A DNA stretch of 64,000 nt from an uncultured Oscillospiraceae bacterium (lineage in GTDB: Bacteria > Bacillota > Clostridia > Oscillospirales > Ruminococcaceae), in assembly GCA_934466455.1 (NCBI GenBank), contig CAKSLF010000005.1:57114-121113 (forward strand), read 5' to 3'. Position numbers and translations under genes: made by a program. Shown here piece by piece: positions 8,160 to 15,142 of this stretch. A model generated the notes under the pieces. That model worked only from the letters and a program-made list of their open reading frames with translations. It did no database searches and was not told the origin of the DNA. The stretch's first letter is position 1; each line of letters starts with the position of its first letter.

Positions 8160-8825
8160 ATGAAGGTTGCCATAGACGGACCCGCCGGAGCGGGCAAAAG
8201 CGCAGTTGCAAAAGCTGTTGCAAAGAAACTCGGATTTATCTATGTGGATACGGGCGCACTGTACCGTGGAATAGGACTTTATATGCTGCGGAAAGGGGTC
8301 GATCCCGGCGACCCGGAAGCGGTGCTTCCCCTGCTTAGCGGGGTAAAGGAGGAGCTTTGCCATATCGACGGCGAGCAGCGGGTGCTGCTGAACGGCGAGG
8401 ACATAACCGGTCTTATCCGAACGGAGGAGGTTTCTGCGGCGGCTTCCGCCGTTTCGGCAATTCCGGAGGTAAGGGCGTTTCTTTATCATACCCAGCGTGA
8501 TGTTGCCGAAAAAAACAGCGTGGTTATGGACGGCAGGGACATAGGCACGGCGATTTTGCCGGACGCAGAGGTTAAAATCTTTATGACAGCCACCCCCGAG
8601 GAAAGGGCGCACAGAAGAGTTCTTCAGCTTGCGGAAAAGGAAATCGCAGCCGATTTTTCCGCCGTGCTTGCGGAAATTAACGAGCGGGATAAAAACGATT
8701 CCACAAGGACAGCCGCACCTCTCATACAGGCGGAGGACGCCGTGCTTATTGACAATACAAAGATGACCTTTGAGGAAACCGTAAAAGCTGCGGAAAAACT
8801 TATTTTGGAGGCACAATGCAAATAA
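8160..8825 (+). CDS. cmk: Cytidylate kinase
   Basis: Phosphorylates CMP and dCMP to the diphosphates. The P-loop GPAGAGKS lies at residues 7-14, followed by DTGALYRG, GRDIGTAILPDAE in the CMP-binding region and RDKNDSTRTAAPL near the lid. The 221-residue length is standard. The ATG at 8160 is preferred over the GTG at 8142, because a GAAAGGA ribosome-binding site lies between them and the protein then begins MKVAIDGPAG as in the family. The 3' end overlaps the ispH-rpsA fusion by 10 bases; cmk-ispH-rpsA linkage is conserved in Clostridia. Confidence 0.95.
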   Translation: MKVAIDGPAGAGKSAVAKAVAKKLGFIYVDTGALYRGIGLYMLRKGVDPGDPEAVLPLLSGVKEELCHIDGEQRVLLNGEDITGLIRTEEVSAAASAVSAIPEVRAFLYHTQRDVAEKNSVVMDGRDIGTAILPDAEVKIFMTATPEERAHRRVLQLAEKEIAADFSAVLAEINERDKNDSTRTAAPLIQAEDAVLIDNTKMTFEETVKAAEKLILEAQCK

Positions 8826-10801
8826 AGGTCGCAAAATCCGCCGGATTTTGCTTTGGCGTAAAAAGAGCCGTTGGTATTGCGGAAAGCTATGCCGAACGGG
8901 GAAAGCCGGCGGTCACACTTGGTGAAATTATACATAATTCTGCGGTGGTTGAATCCTTGCGCAGCCGGGGAGTTTTTCCGGTGGAAAGCATCGACCAATG
9001 CCCGCCCGGCGCAACGGTGATAATCCGTTCCCATGGGGTACCCCTCTCCGTTATCGAAAAACTTGAAGAACGGGGCATTCCTTACGAAGATGCAACTTGT
9101 CCTTTCGTAGCGAGGATACATAAAATCGTAGCCGAAAGAACGGCTGCGGGAGATGTCGTTATTGTGGTCGGAAACCCGGACCATGCGGAGGTAAAAGGCA
9201 TTGTCGGGCACGCAAAGGGCAGCGTTTTTGCGGTGAGAAATTTGAGCGAACTGGAAAAATTGGTCGAAAAAGACAAAACCCTTTGTGCAAAATGCCATAC
9301 ATTGGTTTCTCAAACCACGCTTTTAAGGGCAGAGTGGGAAAAATGTGAGAAATTTGCGAAAAAGGTATATACAAATTTATTGATTTTTGATACAATATGT
9401 TATGATGCTTATACTAAACAAAGGGAGGCAGAGGCACTTTCCGAAGAATGTGACAAAATGGTCATAATCGGAGGAAAGAACAGCTCAAATACCGCAAGGC
9501 TTTTTGAGACCTGCGCCGCCGGTTGCCCGGCAGTTTTGATTGAGTATCCATCGGAGCTAAAGCCGGAATATTGGAAACATTGCGAGGTAATTGGCATCAC
9601 TGCCGGTGCGTCTACCCCAGCCGGCATAATTAAGGAGGTACTACAAACCATGAGTGAAAACAGAGTAGAAGAAAACAACTTTGAGGAAATGCTGGAGCAG
9701 TCCTTCAGAGACGAAGAATCCAAGTATGTCAGAAACGGCGATAAGGTCGAAGCAACCGTTATGGTAGTTAAAGATACCGAGATCGTTGTAAGCGTAGGCA
9801 GCAAGCATACCGGATTTGTTTCTGCGGAAGAACTCTCCGACGACCCCAATGTAAAGCCTGCTGATATCGTCAAAGTAGGCGATGTCATTACCCTTAAAGT
9901 AATTAAGGTAAATGACGCCGAAGGCACCATGATTCTTTCTAAGAAGAAGGTCGATGCCGAAAAGAATTTCCAGCGTGTCGAGGATGCTGCCGGAACTGAC
10001 GAAATCTTTGAAGGAATTGTTACCGAGGCAGTCAAGGGCGGCGTTATTGCCGTTACCGACGGTGTACCTGTTTTCATCCCCGCTTCTCAAGCTACCGCCT
10101 CCAGAAACGAGCCCCTCGAAGGACTTCTTAAAAAGAATGTCAGATTCAAAATTCTCGAGGTTAATCCCCAGCGCAAGCGTGCAATCGGCTCTATCCGCAG
10201 CGTGCTTGCAGAAGAGAGAAAAGCAAAACAGGCTGCCTTCTGGGATTCCATCGAAGTCGGTCAGACCTATACCGGCAAGGTAAAATCCCTCACTTCCTAC
10301 GGTGCATTTGTTGACCTCGGCGGCGTGGACGGAATGGTTCATGTATCCGAGCTCTCTTGGCTCCGTGTCGCACATCCTTCCGACATCGTTAAGGTCGGCG
10401 ATACTCTCGAAGTATTCGTAAAGGATGTTGACAAAGAAAATAAGAAAATCAGCCTTGGCTATAAAAAAGAAGAGGACAACCCTTGGGAAATTCTTAAGAG
10501 AGATTATCCCGTCGGCTCCACCGCAAAGGTTAAAATCGTCAGCATGACCGCATTCGGTGCATTTGCCAACATCATCCCCGGCATCGACGGTCTTATCCAC
10601 ATTTCCCAGATCTCTCACGAGAGAATCGCAAAGCCCCAGGATGTTCTTTCCATAGGTCAGGAAGTTGAAGTCAAGATTACCGACATCGACTTTGACAAGC
10701 ATCGTGTAAGCTTCTCCATGAAAGCTCTTGAAGAGCCGCCCGTAAAAGAAGAAGCTTCCGAAGAAGAAGCACCCGCAGAGGAAGCTCCCGTTGAAGAATA
10801 A
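8816..10801 (+). CDS. ispH-rpsA: Fusion: IspH (HMBPP reductase) + ribosomal protein S1
   Basis: A 661-residue fusion known from Clostridia. Residues 1-278 are 4-hydroxy-3-methylbut-2-enyl diphosphate reductase, the last step of the MEP isoprenoid pathway, with the iron-sulfur cysteines at Cys12 (SAGFCFGVKRAV), Cys95 (DATCPFV) and about Cys233 (NTARLFETC), and the ITAGASTP motif near the end. From residue 279 (MSENRVEENNFEE) it is S1: four S1 RNA-binding domains (for example TSYGAFVDLGGVDGMVHVSE) and an acidic C-terminal tail. Codon use changes at the joint: the S1 half is richer in C-ending, highly expressed codons. A ribosome-binding site at the joint may also give free S1. Confidence 0.95.
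   Translation: MQIKVAKSAGFCFGVKRAVGIAESYAERGKPAVTLGEIIHNSAVVESLRSRGVFPVESIDQCPPGATVIIRSHGVPLSVIEKLEERGIPYEDATCPFVARIHKIVAERTAAGDVVIVVGNPDHAEVKGIVGHAKGSVFAVRNLSELEKLVEKDKTLCAKCHTLVSQTTLLRAEWEKCEKFAKKVYTNLLIFDTICYDAYTKQREAEALSEECDKMVIIGGKNSSNTARLFETCAAGCPAVLIEYPSELKPEYWKHCEVIGITAGASTPAGIIKEVLQTMSENRVEENNFEEMLEQSFRDEESKYVRNGDKVEATVMVVKDTEIVVSVGSKHTGFVSAEELSDDPNVKPADIVKVGDVITLKVIKVNDAEGTMILSKKKVDAEKNFQRVEDAAGTDEIFEGIVTEAVKGGVIAVTDGVPVFIPASQATASRNEPLEGLLKKNVRFKILEVNPQRKRAIGSIRSVLAEERKAKQAAFWDSIEVGQTYTGKVKSLTSYGAFVDLGGVDGMVHVSELSWLRVAHPSDIVKVGDTLEVFVKDVDKENKKISLGYKKEEDNPWEILKRDYPVGSTAKVKIVSMTAFGAFANIIPGIDGLIHISQISHERIAKPQDVLSIGQEVEVKITDIDFDKHRVSFSMKALEEPPVKEEASEEEAPAEEAPVEE
9632..9652 (+). promoter_or_regulatory. 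Internal Shine-Dalgarno and ATG at the ispH/rpsA joint
   Basis: A perfect AAGGAGG at 9632-9638 stands 11 bases before an in-frame ATG (9650) that encodes the first residue of the S1 part. It would allow S1 to be made separately from the same mRNA. The bases also encode the K-E-V of the IspH C-terminus, so conservation for coding alone cannot be excluded. Confidence 0.6.
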
Positions 10802-10828
10802 TTTTTATACATAGATGAGTATAAGCAA

Positions 10829-10858
10829 AAAAGCACCCCCAAAAGGGTGCTTTTTTTG
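10829..10858. terminator. Terminator after ispH-rpsA
   Basis: AAAAAAGCACCC, loop, GGGTGCTTTTTTT; 27 bases after the stop codon and next to the convergent Xre gene. Confidence 0.88.
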
Positions 10859-10868
10859 TTTATGGCTG

Positions 10869-11093
10869 TTATGCAAAAATATCATCGTAATCGGCATTCA
10901 AAATTTCTTTTATGAGTATAATTTCGTCCGGGTAAAGGTGACGCTGACCAACCTCTATTTTTGCAACGGCACTTCTTGTAATGTCGCAGCCCCGCACCTG
11001 AAGTTGTGCAGCGAGTTCTTCCTGCGTAATTTTGGCTTTTTCACGAAGACGGCGGACATTGCGCCCAACCCGTCTTTCTACTTCCTGATTCAT
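10869..11093 (-). CDS. Small Xre-family HTH repressor
   Basis: A 74-residue DNA-binding protein with a Cro/C1-type helix-turn-helix: VGRNVRRLREKAKITQEELA, then ITRSAVAKIEVGQRHLYPDEI as the recognition half, and the end NADYDDIFA. There is no other domain. The ATG at 11093 is chosen; an in-frame GTG at 11102 would add three residues, and no strong ribosome-binding site decides. It is divergent from the operon at 11209-12151, and the region between holds a 38-bp palindrome plus a matching half-site, so it very likely represses both directions (inference). Related small Xre proteins regulate phage genes, toxin-antitoxin pairs or stress genes. Confidence 0.88.
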   Translation of the reverse strand: MNQEVERRVGRNVRRLREKAKITQEELAAQLQVRGCDITRSAVAKIEVGQRHLYPDEIILIKEILNADYDDIFA

Positions 11094-11104
11094 ATAACGC
11101 ACTC

Positions 11105-11194
11105 ATTTTGCACTTATTTGAGAACAAATCTCTTGACATTATTATAGGATAATGTTAGTATTATTTTGCACCTATATAGGTGCAAAATAATACT
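11105..11194. promoter_or_regulatory. Divergent promoter region with 38-bp perfect palindrome
   Basis: A + promoter is seen as TTGACA (11133-11138), 17 bases, TAGTAT (11156-11161). A perfect palindrome with two 19-base arms and no loop spans 11157-11194, overlapping this -10 box and the start point; its core is TTTTGCACCTATATAGGTGC. A half-site ATTTTGCACTTAT at 11105-11117 sits before the Xre start, and a TATAAT on the minus strand (about 11143-11148) can serve the Xre gene. This fits an operator bound by the adjacent Xre protein. Confidence 0.75.
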
Positions 11195-11208
11195 TTTTGG
11201 AGGTTAGG

Positions 11209-11664
11209 ATGCTTAAATTAAATGGCAAGATGGGAACAGTCAGCCAGCCCATCACATTTGACGGGGGAATTCTAATATCCGCAAAAGAGATTGCGGATAT
11301 TCTTCGTAAATGTGCTGACGAGAACAGAACGGAGGTAGAAATTTCTGACGATACAATTCACGACGGAGGTCTTTTCACCGGCAAGGACTATCCCTGCATT
11401 GTACTTAGACACCCAAATCCTCCGCAGGAGTATTTTTATCAGGTGTGGGTGATAAATGGGAATACGATAAATTTTTATTATTTTGGACGGAGCAAGGCTA
11501 ATTATAAAGTTAATACCTACAACGAAAAGAAACAAGGAGGGATTTTTGACCAAATAGCTGCTTCCGTTATGGGAAGTGCCGAAATGGAGCTTCAGGTTGA
11601 ACAGGAATGGCATAGGAAAGTGTTTGGGCTTTTTGATGCCGCAGTAGAGAAAGCAAGTTTTTAA
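11209..11664 (+). CDS. Hypothetical protein in Xre-controlled operon
   Basis: A soluble protein of 151 residues that I do not recognise. No signal peptide, membrane helix or known motif is visible. The middle contains a run of aromatic beta-strand-like segments (EYFYQVWVINGNTINFYYFG) followed by a lysine-rich stretch, and the C-terminus is helical (QVEQEWHRKVFGLFDAAVEKA). GGAGG 5 bases upstream fixes the ATG at 11209. It is the first gene behind the palindromic operator and is followed after 19 bases by the CFI-box protein, so both share one regulated transcript. Confidence 0.7.
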   Translation: MLKLNGKMGTVSQPITFDGGILISAKEIADILRKCADENRTEVEISDDTIHDGGLFTGKDYPCIVLRHPNPPQEYFYQVWVINGNTINFYYFGRSKANYKVNTYNEKKQGGIFDQIAASVMGSAEMELQVEQEWHRKVFGLFDAAVEKASF

Positions 11665-11683
11665 TAGACTGGAGTGATTTCAG

Positions 11684-12151
11684 ATGAGCGATTACTATTG
11701 CAAATGCAAAAGCTGTGAGTACATAGACCCCTCGGAGAGAAGCGGGTACAAATGGTACTGCACAAGCTACGGTTCGTACGAAGACCCGGACAAAATAAGA
11801 GAATGCCGCCGCTATAAGCAAAGCGGTTCTTCCGGCGGCTGTTATTTTACCTCGGCATGTGTGGAGGCAAAGGGCTTGCCCGATGATTGCCATGAGCTTA
11901 CTGCGCTTCGGAAATTCCGTGATGAATATGTAGTAAAATGCAGTCACGGCGAGGAAGACATCGCACATTATTATGCGGCTGCACCCAAGGTTGTCGAGAG
12001 AATTAACAAAAAAGAAAACGCAAAAGCCATTTGGGAAGAAGTATATAACTCCATGGTTTTGCCCTGCGTAAAGCTTATTGACGAAAAACGCCTTGACGAG
12101 GCGTATACGCTTTATAAAGAAAAAAGCATGGAGCTTGAAACAGCGTATTGA
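11684..12151 (+). CDS. Cysteine-rich protein with CFI-box-CTERM-like domain
   Basis: 155 residues. The N-terminus (1-45) is rich in cysteines spaced like a small zinc-binding module (CKCKSC, YKWYC, RECRRY). Residues about 52-85 match the CFI-box type motif of unknown function: CYFTSACVEAKGLPDDCHEL followed by LRKFRDEYV. The C-terminal half is helical (AAAPKVVERINKKENAKAIW). The biochemical role of this domain is not known; it is often seen as an accessory domain. It follows the hypothetical gene by 19 bases with a TGGAGTG ribosome-binding site and ends at a hairpin terminator. Confidence 0.75.
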   Translation: MSDYYCKCKSCEYIDPSERSGYKWYCTSYGSYEDPDKIRECRRYKQSGSSGGCYFTSACVEAKGLPDDCHELTALRKFRDEYVVKCSHGEEDIAHYYAAAPKVVERINKKENAKAIWEEVYNSMVLPCVKLIDEKRLDEAYTLYKEKSMELETAY

Positions 12152-12185
12152 TAAATGAGCACCGAAAGGTGCTCATTTATTTTCG
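12151..12185 (+). terminator. Terminator after CFI-box gene
   Basis: ATAAATGAGCACC, loop GAAA, GGTGCTCATTTAT, then TTTT. A member of the TGAGCAC hairpin family. Confidence 0.85.
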
Positions 12186-12204
12186 AAAAAAATAATTTTG
12201 CCTA

Positions 12205-12238
12205 TTGACTTTAGCGTAGTAATGTAGTAATATATTAC
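12205..12238 (+). promoter_or_regulatory. Promoter of the amino acid ABC operon with overlapping dyad
   Basis: TTGACT at 12205-12210, 17 bases, TAATAT at 12228-12233. The 12-base palindrome GTAATATATTAC (12227-12238) covers the -10 box and could be an operator. Confidence 0.65.
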
Positions 12239-12263
12239 CACATTAAATCAAACGGAGGGCAAA

Positions 12264-12320
12264 ATGCTGAAGATACGGCAAAGCTCCTCCTCCGTCGGGC
12301 GACATCGCAATGCCGGTTAG
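12264..12320 (+). CDS. Putative 18-residue leader peptide with four serines
   Basis: ATG at 12264 after ACGGAGGGC gives MLKIRQSSSSVGRHRNAG and a TAG stop at 12318. The ribosome-binding site is strong and correctly spaced. It lies between the promoter and the substrate-binding protein gene, where nothing else is coded. Four consecutive serine codons (AGC, then three TCC) fit an attenuation-type leader for serine or a related amino acid (cysteine is made from serine). No conservation could be checked, so translation is an inference. Confidence 0.6.
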   Translation: MLKIRQSSSSVGRHRNAG

Positions 12321-12357
12321 AAAAAGACAACGCAAAACGATGATAAAAAACGGAGGA
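12285..12357 (+). promoter_or_regulatory. Anti-Shine-Dalgarno in leader ORF pairing with transporter RBS
   Basis: The serine codons TCCTCCGT (12288-12295) are the exact complement of ACGGAGGA (12350-12357), the ribosome-binding site of the substrate-binding protein gene. They can also pair (7 bases) with the leader's own ACGGAGG at 12252. Ribosome stalling on the serine codons would mask this strand and free the transporter site; free translation would allow sequestration. Mechanism inferred from complementarity only. Confidence 0.5.
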
Positions 12358-12365
12358 AATTAAAA

Positions 12366-13148
12366 ATGAAAAAAACATTTACAATAATAATATCAATAAT
12401 TTTGGTTTTGAGCATGGCTGCGTGCTCAAAATCGGAAGGAAAAAGCGACCTCGATTATGTAATGGAAAAAGGTGTGCTCGTGGTTGGGGTAACAGAATTT
12501 GAACCCATGGATTATCTGGACAAAAACGGTGAATGGGTCGGTTTTGATGCGGACCTTGCGGCGGCGTTTGCCGAAAGCCTCGGAATAAAAGCTGAATTTG
12601 TAAAAATCGAATGGGCTAACAAAAGCATGGAGCTTTCCGGAAAGACCGTTGACTGCATATGGAACGGAATGACCTTAAACGACGAGGTAAAAGCGACAAT
12701 GGAGTGCTCAAACGCCTATTGCGGAAATGCTCAGATCGTGATTTTGCCGGCGGAAAAGGCAGAGCAATACAAAACCGCCGAGGATATGAAGGAGCTTGTT
12801 TTTGCGGTGGAAAACGGTTCCGCCGGGCAAAAGGCGGCGGAGGAAGCAGGCTTTGAGTTTACGCCGGTGCTCTCTCAGTCGGATGCGCTTATGGAGGTCG
12901 CCTCCGGAACAAGCGACGCCGCAATCATAGATTCCCTTATGGCTGCGGCGATGGTTGGAGAGGGAACCGGGTATCCAAGCCTTACATATACAATATCCCT
13001 TACAACCGAGGAATACGGAGTCGGTTTCCGAAAGGGAAGCGGTCTTGCGGAAAAGCTGAACGATTTTTTCAAAAAAGCGTATGAGGACGGAAGCCTTTTG
13101 AGCATGGCAAAAAAATACGGAATGCAGGCTGCGATTATCGAACAATAA
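12366..13148 (+). CDS. Amino acid ABC transporter substrate-binding lipoprotein
   Basis: The binding protein of a polar amino acid importer (PF00497 type), 260 residues, anchored outside the membrane. The signal peptide with lipobox LSMAACSKS gives lipidated Cys20. The binding fold shows VLVVGVTEFEPMDY near residue 38, WVGFDADLAAAFAESLG near 58 and IWNGMTLNDEVKATMECSNAY near 95. Hallmarks fit the cystine/glutamine-type families; the exact ligand cannot be told. It heads the operon with a permease and an ATPase (to 14764). Near its start an inverted repeat (12406-12431) of the TGAGCA/TGCTCA type overlaps the lipobox codons. Confidence 0.92.
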   Translation: MKKTFTIIISIILVLSMAACSKSEGKSDLDYVMEKGVLVVGVTEFEPMDYLDKNGEWVGFDADLAAAFAESLGIKAEFVKIEWANKSMELSGKTVDCIWNGMTLNDEVKATMECSNAYCGNAQIVILPAEKAEQYKTAEDMKELVFAVENGSAGQKAAEEAGFEFTPVLSQSDALMEVASGTSDAAIIDSLMAAAMVGEGTGYPSLTYTISLTTEEYGVGFRKGSGLAEKLNDFFKKAYEDGSLLSMAKKYGMQAAIIEQ

Positions 13149-13150
13149 TT

Positions 13151-13200
13151 TTAAGCACAACGGGCACGGCGAAACAGAGCCGTGCTCAAAATTGCTTTTT
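13151..13200 (+). repeat. Intercistronic hairpin of the TGAGCAC family
   Basis: GGCACGGC, short loop, GCCGTGC followed by TCAAAATTGCTTTTTTG, between the binding-protein and permease genes. It may reduce expression of downstream genes relative to the binding protein, or protect the mRNA 3' end. Confidence 0.65.
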
Positions 13201-13213
13201 TGGGGAGAATATA

Positions 13214-13981
13214 ATGACAAATTTTGCGGAACAGTTCCCGGTGGTATTCGGCGTATTGAATGAGGGGTTTATAAAAACCCTTGCGCTTTTTGCGGTAACC
13301 CTTATCGGTGCGTTGCCTCTTGGGCTTTTGGTATATTTCGGAGAGGCTAATTCTTGGGCACCTTTTGCTTCGTTGGCAAAAAAAATCTTTGTAAAAGGCA
13401 GCAAAAACCGCTTTGCGGCATGGCTTGCGGGGTTTTGCCCAATCGCCGCCGCAGTAAAATTCATAATATGGGTGGTTAGGGGAACGCCGCTTATGCTCCA
13501 ACTTCTTGTAATATATTATTTTCCCGGGCTTGTTTGGGATAACCCGATTTGGGGCAGCGGTGCCGAGGGGCGTTTTCTTGCTTCCGCCGCCGCATTTGTA
13601 TTCAACTATGCCTGCTATTTTGCGGAAATTTACCGCGGTGGGATACAAAGCGTGCCAAAGGGACAAACGGAGGCGGGGCAGGTGCTCGGAATGACAAAAA
13701 GTCAGATTTTTTTCAAAATCACCCTTTTGCAGACGGTAAAGCACATTCTTCCGCCAATTTCCAACGAAATAATCACTCTTGTTAAGGACACCTCGCTCTC
13801 CCGTGTTGTGGCTTTGCAGGAGATAATATGGATGGGCGAGGCGTTTCTCAAGGGCTCAAGAGGAATTGCCGGAGCCATATGGCCGCTTTTCTTTACGGGG
13901 ATATATTACCTTGCGTTTTCCGGTGTGCTCACAGCAATTCTTAACCGGGCGGAACGCCGTCTTGACTTTTTCAGAGCATAA
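13214..13981 (+). CDS. Amino acid ABC transporter permease
   Basis: Membrane component of the importer, 255 residues, of the His/Glu/Gln/Arg/opine (HisM) family. Membrane segments are visible around 20-42 (TLALFAVTLIGALPLGLLVYF), 70-95, 120-140 and 220-245. The EAA loop contacting the ATPase is QTEAGQVLGMTKSQIFFKITLLQ near 155-177, and WVVRGTPLMLQLLVIYYF is the typical family segment before it. A roughly 30-residue insert (SWAPFASLAKKIFVKGSK) between the first helices is longer than in standard relatives. GGGGAGA fixes the start; the ATPase gene follows after 12 bases. Confidence 0.92.
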   Translation: MTNFAEQFPVVFGVLNEGFIKTLALFAVTLIGALPLGLLVYFGEANSWAPFASLAKKIFVKGSKNRFAAWLAGFCPIAAAVKFIIWVVRGTPLMLQLLVIYYFPGLVWDNPIWGSGAEGRFLASAAAFVFNYACYFAEIYRGGIQSVPKGQTEAGQVLGMTKSQIFFKITLLQTVKHILPPISNEIITLVKDTSLSRVVALQEIIWMGEAFLKGSRGIAGAIWPLFFTGIYYLAFSGVLTAILNRAERRLDFFRA

Positions 13982-13993
13982 AGGAGATAAAAA

Positions 13994-14764
13994 ATGAGCG
14001 TGCTTGAAATAAAAAATCTTCGGAAAAGCTTTGACGGGCAGGAGGTTCTCAAAGGCATTGACATTACTCTTGAAAAAGGCGATGTTCTTGCAATTATCGG
14101 ACCCTCAGGCAACGGAAAAACAACTCTTCTGCGGTGCATAAATTTCCTTGAAACGCCGGATGGCGGAAGCATCAGCGTAAACGGAGAAAAAATTTTTGAC
14201 GGAGAGGGCACAGCCGGAACGGAAGCGGAAATTCGCAAAAAAAGACTGCATTTTGGAATGGTATTTCAAAATTTTAATCTTTTTCCTCAGTATACTGCGC
14301 TCGAAAATGTTGCTCTTTCAAAAGAGCTTTTAGAAAGAGAAAGGCAGGGGCGCAGAGCCGACCGCCGAAAGATAAGAGCTGCCGCCGAGGCGGAGGCAAG
14401 GGAGCTTCTTGAAAGAGTGGGGCTTTCGGACAAGGCGGGGTTTTATCCGCACCAGCTTTCCGGCGGTCAGCAGCAGCGGGTTGCCATTGCAAGGGCACTT
14501 GCCCTTCGACCGGATGTGCTTTGCTTTGACGAACCGACCTCTGCTCTTGACCCGGAGCTTACCGGCGAGGTTTTGCGGGTGATAAAGTCACTTGAGGATG
14601 CAAAAACAACAATGATAATCGTGACCCACGAGATGTCTTTTGCACGGGAAGCAGCCACGAGGGTTATGTTTATGGAGGACGGCGGCGTGCTTGAGGAGGG
14701 AACGCCGAAGGAGATTTTTGAAAATCCCAAGAACCGCCGTGTTGCAGAATTTATAAATAGATAA
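13994..14764 (+). CDS. Amino acid ABC transporter ATP-binding protein
   Basis: Energises the polar amino acid importer. In 256 residues: Walker A GPSGNGKTT (residues 36-44; the family usually has GPSGSGKST), Q-loop MVFQNFNLFPQYTALEN, signature LSGGQQQRVAIARALA, Walker B VLCFDEPTSALDPE and switch His in IVTHEMSFA. A charged insert of about 15 residues (ERERQGRRADRRKIRAA) precedes the signature region. The start follows AAGGAG. It is the last gene of the operon and ends at a strong hairpin. Confidence 0.94.
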   Translation: MSVLEIKNLRKSFDGQEVLKGIDITLEKGDVLAIIGPSGNGKTTLLRCINFLETPDGGSISVNGEKIFDGEGTAGTEAEIRKKRLHFGMVFQNFNLFPQYTALENVALSKELLERERQGRRADRRKIRAAAEAEARELLERVGLSDKAGFYPHQLSGGQQQRVAIARALALRPDVLCFDEPTSALDPELTGEVLRVIKSLEDAKTTMIIVTHEMSFAREAATRVMFMEDGGVLEEGTPKEIFENPKNRRVAEFINR

Positions 14765-14803
14765 AGAGGCGTATATGCGGCTTTGCGCATATACGCCTCT
14801 TGT
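14765..14803 (+). terminator. Terminator of the amino acid ABC operon
   Basis: AGAGGCGTATATGCG, loop, CGCATATACGCCTCT then TGTT; directly after the ATPase stop codon and before the 170-bp repeats. Confidence 0.85.
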
Positions 14804-14927
14804 TAAAACTCGTTTTCGTGCTCAAGAAAAAGCCTGCGGTAGGCAAGTACGCCGGAAAGCTCCGTCCATTTGCGCCGTGCGGGGGGGATGGAATCCAAAT
14901 CGTAGATTTTTTCGGCGGCGGAACAAG

Positions 14928-14968
14928 CAAAAAAAGGTAGGTGTGCGCCTTGCCGTACACCTACTTTT
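14928..14968 (-). terminator. Terminator, copy in distal 170-bp unit
   Basis: On the minus strand AAAAGTAGGTGT, loop, ACACCTACC, then TTTTTTT. A duplicate of the terminator at 15098. Confidence 0.8.
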
Positions 14969-15097
14969 AATATCAAAACTCGTTTTCGTGCTCAAGAAAA
15001 AGCCTGCGGTAGGCAAGTACGCCGGAAAGCTCCGTCCATTTGCGCCGTGCGGGGGGGATGGAATCCAAATCGTAGATTTTTTCGGCGGCGGAACAAG

Positions 15098-15138
15098 CAA
15101 AAAAAGGTAGGTGTGCGCCTTGCCGTACACCTACTTTT
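15098..15138 (-). terminator. Terminator of the AAA ATPase gene
   Basis: Hairpin GTAGGTGT / ACACCTAC followed on the minus strand by seven T, 5 bases after the gene stop codon. Present again in the next repeat unit. Confidence 0.82.
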
Positions 15139-15142
15139 AATA

